Positions 60,049-64,000 of a stretch of DNA of 64,000 nucleotides are shown here, in pieces. Origin of the DNA: Treponema sp. (lineage in GTDB: Bacteria > Spirochaetota > Spirochaetia > Treponematales > Treponemataceae). A program made the position numbers and the translations under genes. Every line of letters starts with the position of its first letter. Position 1 is the stretch's first letter. Under the pieces are notes generated by a model. The model was not told the DNA's origin. It worked only from the letters and a program-made list of their open reading frames with translations, and searched no databases. The DNA lies in contig JAILKS010000013.1 in the NCBI GenBank assembly GCA_024693715.1, positions 1 through 64,000 on the forward strand, in the 5' to 3' direction.

Positions 60049-61593
60049 ATGATGATAGATAAATGGGAAATTGTAATTGGTTGTGAAATTCATACACAGT
60101 TATTAACAAAGACAAAGGCATTTTGTTCCTGCGAAAACCGTTATGGTGGAATGCCTGATACAAGAGTTTGCCCGGTATGTTTAGGGCTTCCTGGAGCAAT
60201 GCCTCGTATTTCCAAGGGATATGTTGAGCTTGGTGCAGTTGCAGGACAGGCTTTGAACTGTAATATTGCACGTTTTACAAAATTTGACCGAAAGCATTAT
60301 TTTTATCCTGACCTTGCAAAAGGTTATCAGATTACCCAGTATGATATTCCTCTTTGTACAGATGGTTATGTTGACCTTCCGTTCAGAAGTTTTCCGAAAG
60401 ATGAACAGCCTGGCGGTGCAAAATGCCGTGACAAAAATTTTAAAGGCGAAGATTGTATAATTGAAAATGAAGGTCAGAAATATCGTCGTGTTCGTGTAGA
60501 AAGAATCCATCTTGAAGAGGACGTTGGAAAATCTTTACACCTTCAGGGGGCTCATTCATACATTGATTATAACCGTTGTGGAACTCCTCTTATTGAAATC
60601 GTAACAAAACCGGATATGACTTCTCCAGAAGAAGCCGCTTTGTTTATGCAGACAGTTCAGGAAATCCTTCGTTATGTAAAAGTTACTAACGGTAATCTTG
60701 AAGAAGGAAACATGCGCTGCGATGCCAACATAAATTTAAATGTCTGGGAAGACGGAAAGCTTTATCATACTCCGATTTCTGAAATTAAAAACTTGAATTC
60801 CTTCCAGAAAATTAAAGATGCCTGTGCTTATGAGGCTCAGCGTCAGCTTAAAGAATTTATGGAAGACAGACAGGAATTTAATCCTGGTTTTAAAGTAACA
60901 ATGGGCTGGAATGATGAAGAAGGAAAAACTGTTGTACAGCGTACAAAGAATTCTTTTGTTGATTACCGGTTTGTTGTTGAACCAGATATTAAGCCGTTTA
61001 CGGTAAGCGAGGAATTGATTTCTCGTGCTAAAGAAAATGTAGGTGAGCTTCCTGAAGCAAAACGTCAGCGGTATAAAAAACAGTATGGCATGACAGATTT
61101 TGATGTAGAGACAATTACTTCGTCTAAAGACCTCGCAAATTTTTTTGAAGATGCTGCAAAGAAATCTAAAAATCCTAAACGTGCTGTAAATCTTATTCTT
61201 GCAGAATTACTTGCAGTTTTAAATGACAAAAAACAGACGATAAATGATGTTTCTATAACTCCTGGCCATATTGCAGAACTTGCAGATTCATTGGAAGATG
61301 GAAAAATCACTTCTAAACAGGGAAAAGAAGTTTTTGCACAGATGCTTGCTTCTAACAAAATGCCTTCTGTTATCATAAAAGAGAATGGTATGGAGGTTGT
61401 AAGCGATGCCGATGCAATTGAAAAAATTGTTCAGGATGTAATTGCTGCAAATCCAAAAGCAGTAGAAGATTACAAGAGCGGAAAGACAAATGTTGTCGGA
61501 TGGCTTATGGGGCAGGTTATGAAGCAGAGTCAGGGAAAGGCTAATCCAAAGCAGGCAACGGAATTGTTGAATAAAGTATTGAAAGAACTTTAG
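60049..61593 (+). CDS. gatB: Asp/Glu-tRNA(Asn/Gln) amidotransferase subunit B
   Basis: 514 residues. Motifs: VIGCEIHTQLLTKTKAFCSCENRYG and RVCPVCLGLPGAMP (cysteines of the zinc site), GNLEEGNMRCDANINLNVW, and a C-terminal YqeY-like tail domain (~365-514, KAVEDYKSGKTNVVGWLMGQVMKQSQGKANP). With GatA and GatC it amidates misacylated Glu-tRNA(Gln) and Asp-tRNA(Asn). gatA and gatC are not adjacent. GAGG lies before the ATG. Confidence 0.96.
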   Translation: MMIDKWEIVIGCEIHTQLLTKTKAFCSCENRYGGMPDTRVCPVCLGLPGAMPRISKGYVELGAVAGQALNCNIARFTKFDRKHYFYPDLAKGYQITQYDIPLCTDGYVDLPFRSFPKDEQPGGAKCRDKNFKGEDCIIENEGQKYRRVRVERIHLEEDVGKSLHLQGAHSYIDYNRCGTPLIEIVTKPDMTSPEEAALFMQTVQEILRYVKVTNGNLEEGNMRCDANINLNVWEDGKLYHTPISEIKNLNSFQKIKDACAYEAQRQLKEFMEDRQEFNPGFKVTMGWNDEEGKTVVQRTKNSFVDYRFVVEPDIKPFTVSEELISRAKENVGELPEAKRQRYKKQYGMTDFDVETITSSKDLANFFEDAAKKSKNPKRAVNLILAELLAVLNDKKQTINDVSITPGHIAELADSLEDGKITSKQGKEVFAQMLASNKMPSVIIKENGMEVVSDADAIEKIVQDVIAANPKAVEDYKSGKTNVVGWLMGQVMKQSQGKANPKQATELLNKVLKEL

Positions 61594-61594
61594 T

Positions 61595-63763
61595 TTATCC
61601 GAGATTTATATAAGAAATAAAATCGGTTTCAGCAAGAGGCTTTGAATAAAAGAATCCTTGGACCTGATCACAATTGATTGATTTTAAGAAATCTATTTGT
61701 TGCTGAGTTTCAACTCCTTCAAAGATTGTGCGTTTTCTCAGTCTCCTTCCTAGAGCTACAAGGGTTTCAATAAAATCAGCAGATTGTGCATCTATTCGAC
61801 CGGTTTCATCTGTTGAAGAAAGAAGAAAATCCCTGTCAAATTTCAGAATATCGACTGGAATTTTTGAAAGCATGTTCAGTGAAGATTCGCCGCTTCCAAA
61901 ATCATCCATTGCAACTTTAAATCCTTCGTTATGAAGCCGGTCAACAATTTCTTTAAGTGATGAAGAATCAAGAACTGAGCGCTCAAGAATCTCAACTTCA
62001 ATCAGACTTGGTGGAATTGTATATTTGTTAAAAAGCGCCATGAATTCGTGCATGAATTTATCGGGTTTGTTGTGATAGCGTGACATATTTAAAGAAATTG
62101 GAACAACTGAATGATTGTTTTTGAGACAGTTTTGAATGAAGTGGAAAACTTTATCATAAACATAAAAATCAAGCTTTTGTATAAAACCATTTCTTTCAAA
62201 AAGTGGGATGAATTTATCCGGGCTCATAAGTCCATGCTCACTGTTATACCATCTTACGAGGGCTTCGGCGCCTACGGCTTTATCGGTCGTTAAATCTATT
62301 TTAGGCTGGTAAAGAACAAAAAATTCTTCGTTTTCAAGTGCCTGTTCCATATGAGTTTCTATAAAACGTTCTTCGTTGATTTTACCAAGAAGCTTTGAGT
62401 TATACAGGGAATATTGAACAATCATGTTATCCTTGATGGAAGCCTTGGCAAAGGTTGCCTGATTTATCATATTGTGGATTGTTGTTTTTGCATGAGTTTT
62501 TCCAAGCTGAAATGTAATTCCATATTTCAGTTGAATTGGTATGTCAAAGGATTTAATTTCCTCATTAATTCTGGAAATCTCTTCTTTGAAAAGATTCATT
62601 GCGGCATGAACTGATTTTATTTTCATGAAAAGTGTAAAATGATCGGCAAAGTTTCTGCAAAGATAACCTTTATATTTCGATGCAACCTTTGAAAAAATTC
62701 CTGAAAGATAAATAATCATTTCATCGGCTTTTGTTTCTGTATAATTTTGATTTACAAACTTAAAACCTTTTACGTCACATTCAATGAGCATGAATTTACT
62801 TTTTGGGAAATATCGCAGCATTTTTTCACACTCATTTTCAAAATTTTCACGTGTCCATAAGTTTGTGAGCGGATCATAGAGGGTAGCAAGAAGCTGTCGT
62901 TTCTGGAAAAAGCTTAACAGGAAGGTTTCAAGCGTTATCAAAAAGAGGATGCAGATAATCGCAATGAAAAAAATCATCAGTTTATGCTTCTGCTGATATT
63001 TATATTCTTCGGTTTTCTTAAAATCACGGATGGTTAAGATTATTTTCCAGGGAGTAAGTTCAATTTCATCTGTCAGAACAAGGGTTTTATCCTGGATGAA
63101 TGAATCATCCTTGTAGTTTAAGATGCTTAAGAGACTGTTGTTGTTTTTGTCTACTACGGCGATTTGTCCTTTATCGCCAATATGGAAGTCTTCGAAAAGT
63201 GCCCGCATGGAAGAAATACGGACAGAAGCAGAAAGAACTCCTTTTATATTATTATCAATATCGTAAACAGGTTCAGAAATAATAAAAACTGTTCTATTTG
63301 AAACTGGTGTTTTTATTAAGCTCTGGCTTACCTTGAAAGGAAGATTCAGATTTATGATACTTTTATAATGATTGCTCGAAGAAAGGTTGTAGGTTTTCCC
63401 ATCTGAAAAATATGAATATCCGTTCAGATTCGTAAAATAAATGTTTAGAAAATCTGGATGAAGCTTTTCCTGATAGCGTTTAAGAAAATCGAAAATCTGT
63501 TCATCGTTTGAAACTGAAAATATCTGGGGAACATTGAACGCATGAAGTGCAGTGCGATAAGTTTCAATCTGCATGGTAAGTGTTTTTGAATAGCTGTCTA
63601 GAATATTTATGCTGTTTGTAAGATATTCGGAACGTGTTTTGTTATTGATTTTCTTAATAGAAGAATCTGTAACTACCATCACTATTGCCATCATAATAAC
63701 CGCAATAATAGATGAAGATACAAGCTTTGCGACATTTGGATTTATAAAATGCTTTTTTGGCAT
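61595..63763 (-). CDS. Cache sensor protein with degenerate GGDEF and intact EAL domain
   Basis: 722 residues from the ATG at 63763, with GGGGG 6 bases upstream; the tracked start is 39 bases further out. TM1 (LVSSSIIAVIMMAIVMVVT), a periplasmic dCache-like sensor ~40-265 (FLNIYFTNLNGYSYFSDGKTY; GVLSASVRISSMRALFEDF), TM2 (LMIFFIAIICILFLITLETFLL), a GGDEF domain whose signature is NFADHF, and an EAL domain ~465-720. EAL residues AEALVRW, NMSRYH, EVEILE, MDDFGSGES, ILKFDRDF and FEGVET are present, so c-di-GMP hydrolysis is expected. The Cache part would sense a small external ligand. Confidence 0.88.
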   Translation of the reverse strand: MPKKHFINPNVAKLVSSSIIAVIMMAIVMVVTDSSIKKINNKTRSEYLTNSINILDSYSKTLTMQIETYRTALHAFNVPQIFSVSNDEQIFDFLKRYQEKLHPDFLNIYFTNLNGYSYFSDGKTYNLSSSNHYKSIINLNLPFKVSQSLIKTPVSNRTVFIISEPVYDIDNNIKGVLSASVRISSMRALFEDFHIGDKGQIAVVDKNNNSLLSILNYKDDSFIQDKTLVLTDEIELTPWKIILTIRDFKKTEEYKYQQKHKLMIFFIAIICILFLITLETFLLSFFQKRQLLATLYDPLTNLWTRENFENECEKMLRYFPKSKFMLIECDVKGFKFVNQNYTETKADEMIIYLSGIFSKVASKYKGYLCRNFADHFTLFMKIKSVHAAMNLFKEEISRINEEIKSFDIPIQLKYGITFQLGKTHAKTTIHNMINQATFAKASIKDNMIVQYSLYNSKLLGKINEERFIETHMEQALENEEFFVLYQPKIDLTTDKAVGAEALVRWYNSEHGLMSPDKFIPLFERNGFIQKLDFYVYDKVFHFIQNCLKNNHSVVPISLNMSRYHNKPDKFMHEFMALFNKYTIPPSLIEVEILERSVLDSSSLKEIVDRLHNEGFKVAMDDFGSGESSLNMLSKIPVDILKFDRDFLLSSTDETGRIDAQSADFIETLVALGRRLRKRTIFEGVETQQQIDFLKSINCDQVQGFFYSKPLAETDFISYINLG

Positions 63764-63884
63764 ACGCATCCCCCATTTTTCGACCAATGGCGAATATCCC
63801 ACCCAAAAAACACAACTTATCAGATTATTTTAACATAAAAAAGAAATAATGCAAATTTAAAAGAAAAATGTTATTATTCGTATT

Positions 63885-64000
63885 ATGAGATTTGATTCAA
63901 TTATTTTGGATATTGACGGAACTATCTGGAATACAACTGAAATAGTTGCACAGGCATGGAATAAAGCCATTGCAGAAAATTTTCCTATGGTACCCGCGGT
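63885..64000 (+). CDS. HAD-superfamily hydrolase, 3' truncated by window edge
   Basis: The first 38 residues are visible. ILDIDGTIWNTTE is HAD motif I (nucleophile D9, acid D11), followed by a helix as in phosphoglycolate-phosphatase-like cap proteins. There is no Shine-Dalgarno; TATTAT ends 7 bases before the ATG. The rest lies beyond the window, so substrate class cannot be stated. Confidence 0.8.
   Translation, partial: MRFDSIILDIDGTIWNTTEIVAQAWNKAIAENFPMVPA

Noticed and set aside
61593-61660. Possible hairpin CCGAGATTT...AAAATCGG after gatB
   Set aside because: The stem is interrupted and the following T run is only three bases, too weak to call a terminator.

Overview
This window looks like chromosomal DNA of a low-GC spirochaete, most likely a Treponema from a gut or rumen lineage. 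I base this on the codon use, the PII-like/RND efflux pairing, large OmpA-type proteins with FlgD-like Ig repeats, a DUF4954-type protein, a shared-ATPase style sugar ABC transporter, ThyX, parAB, and many genes with -10 boxes almost touching the start codon. No phage, insertion sequence, CRISPR array or rRNA was seen. There are two tRNAs (Asn-GTT and Leu-TAA). No gap between genes exceeds about 300 bases.

Left part (1-17.5 kb): the 3' part of prfA (RF1) followed by prmC, its methyltransferase; an EAL membrane protein; a minus-strand tripartite efflux operon (TolC-like, adaptor, RND pump, PII-like protein); a Rel-type (p)ppGpp enzyme; a U32 peptidase family protein; an alpha/beta hydrolase without an obvious catalytic site; metA (predicted acetyltransferase type); a radical SAM/SPASM enzyme paired with a 64-residue lipoprotein; and ilvC.

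Middle (17.7-42.8 kb): an Lrp/AsnC regulator divergent from ilvC heads a long plus-strand run: aminotransferase, TPR protein, rsmE, a zincin-like protein, a secreted protein, rsmG, an M29-type aminopeptidase and an M15 peptidase. Then parA-parB, an M18 aminopeptidase, thyX, hflX with a FliL-like protein, two large treponemal hypothetical proteins, and a PorV/FadL-like barrel translationally coupled to a 1042-residue repeat protein ending in an OmpA domain.

Right part (42.8-64 kb): 5-formyl-THF cyclo-ligase, tRNA-Asn, an M16-like protein lacking the metal site, a DUF4954-type beta-helix protein, leuA, two small tandem membrane proteins with near-identical leaders, murD, tRNA-Leu, a lipoprotein, a binding protein plus two permeases of a sugar ABC importer, an ArsB/NhaD-type transporter with a cytidylate-kinase-like protein, pflA with a four-cysteine partner, gatB, a Cache-GGDEF-EAL protein and the 5' end of a HAD hydrolase.

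The strongest candidates for undescribed biology are the radical SAM/lipoprotein pair, the SPxxDG/FlgD-Ig surface protein with its barrel partner, the cluster of apparently inactivated enzymes (Rel hydrolase site, alpha/beta hydrolase, M16), and terminators placed inside the coding sequence of convergent neighbours.
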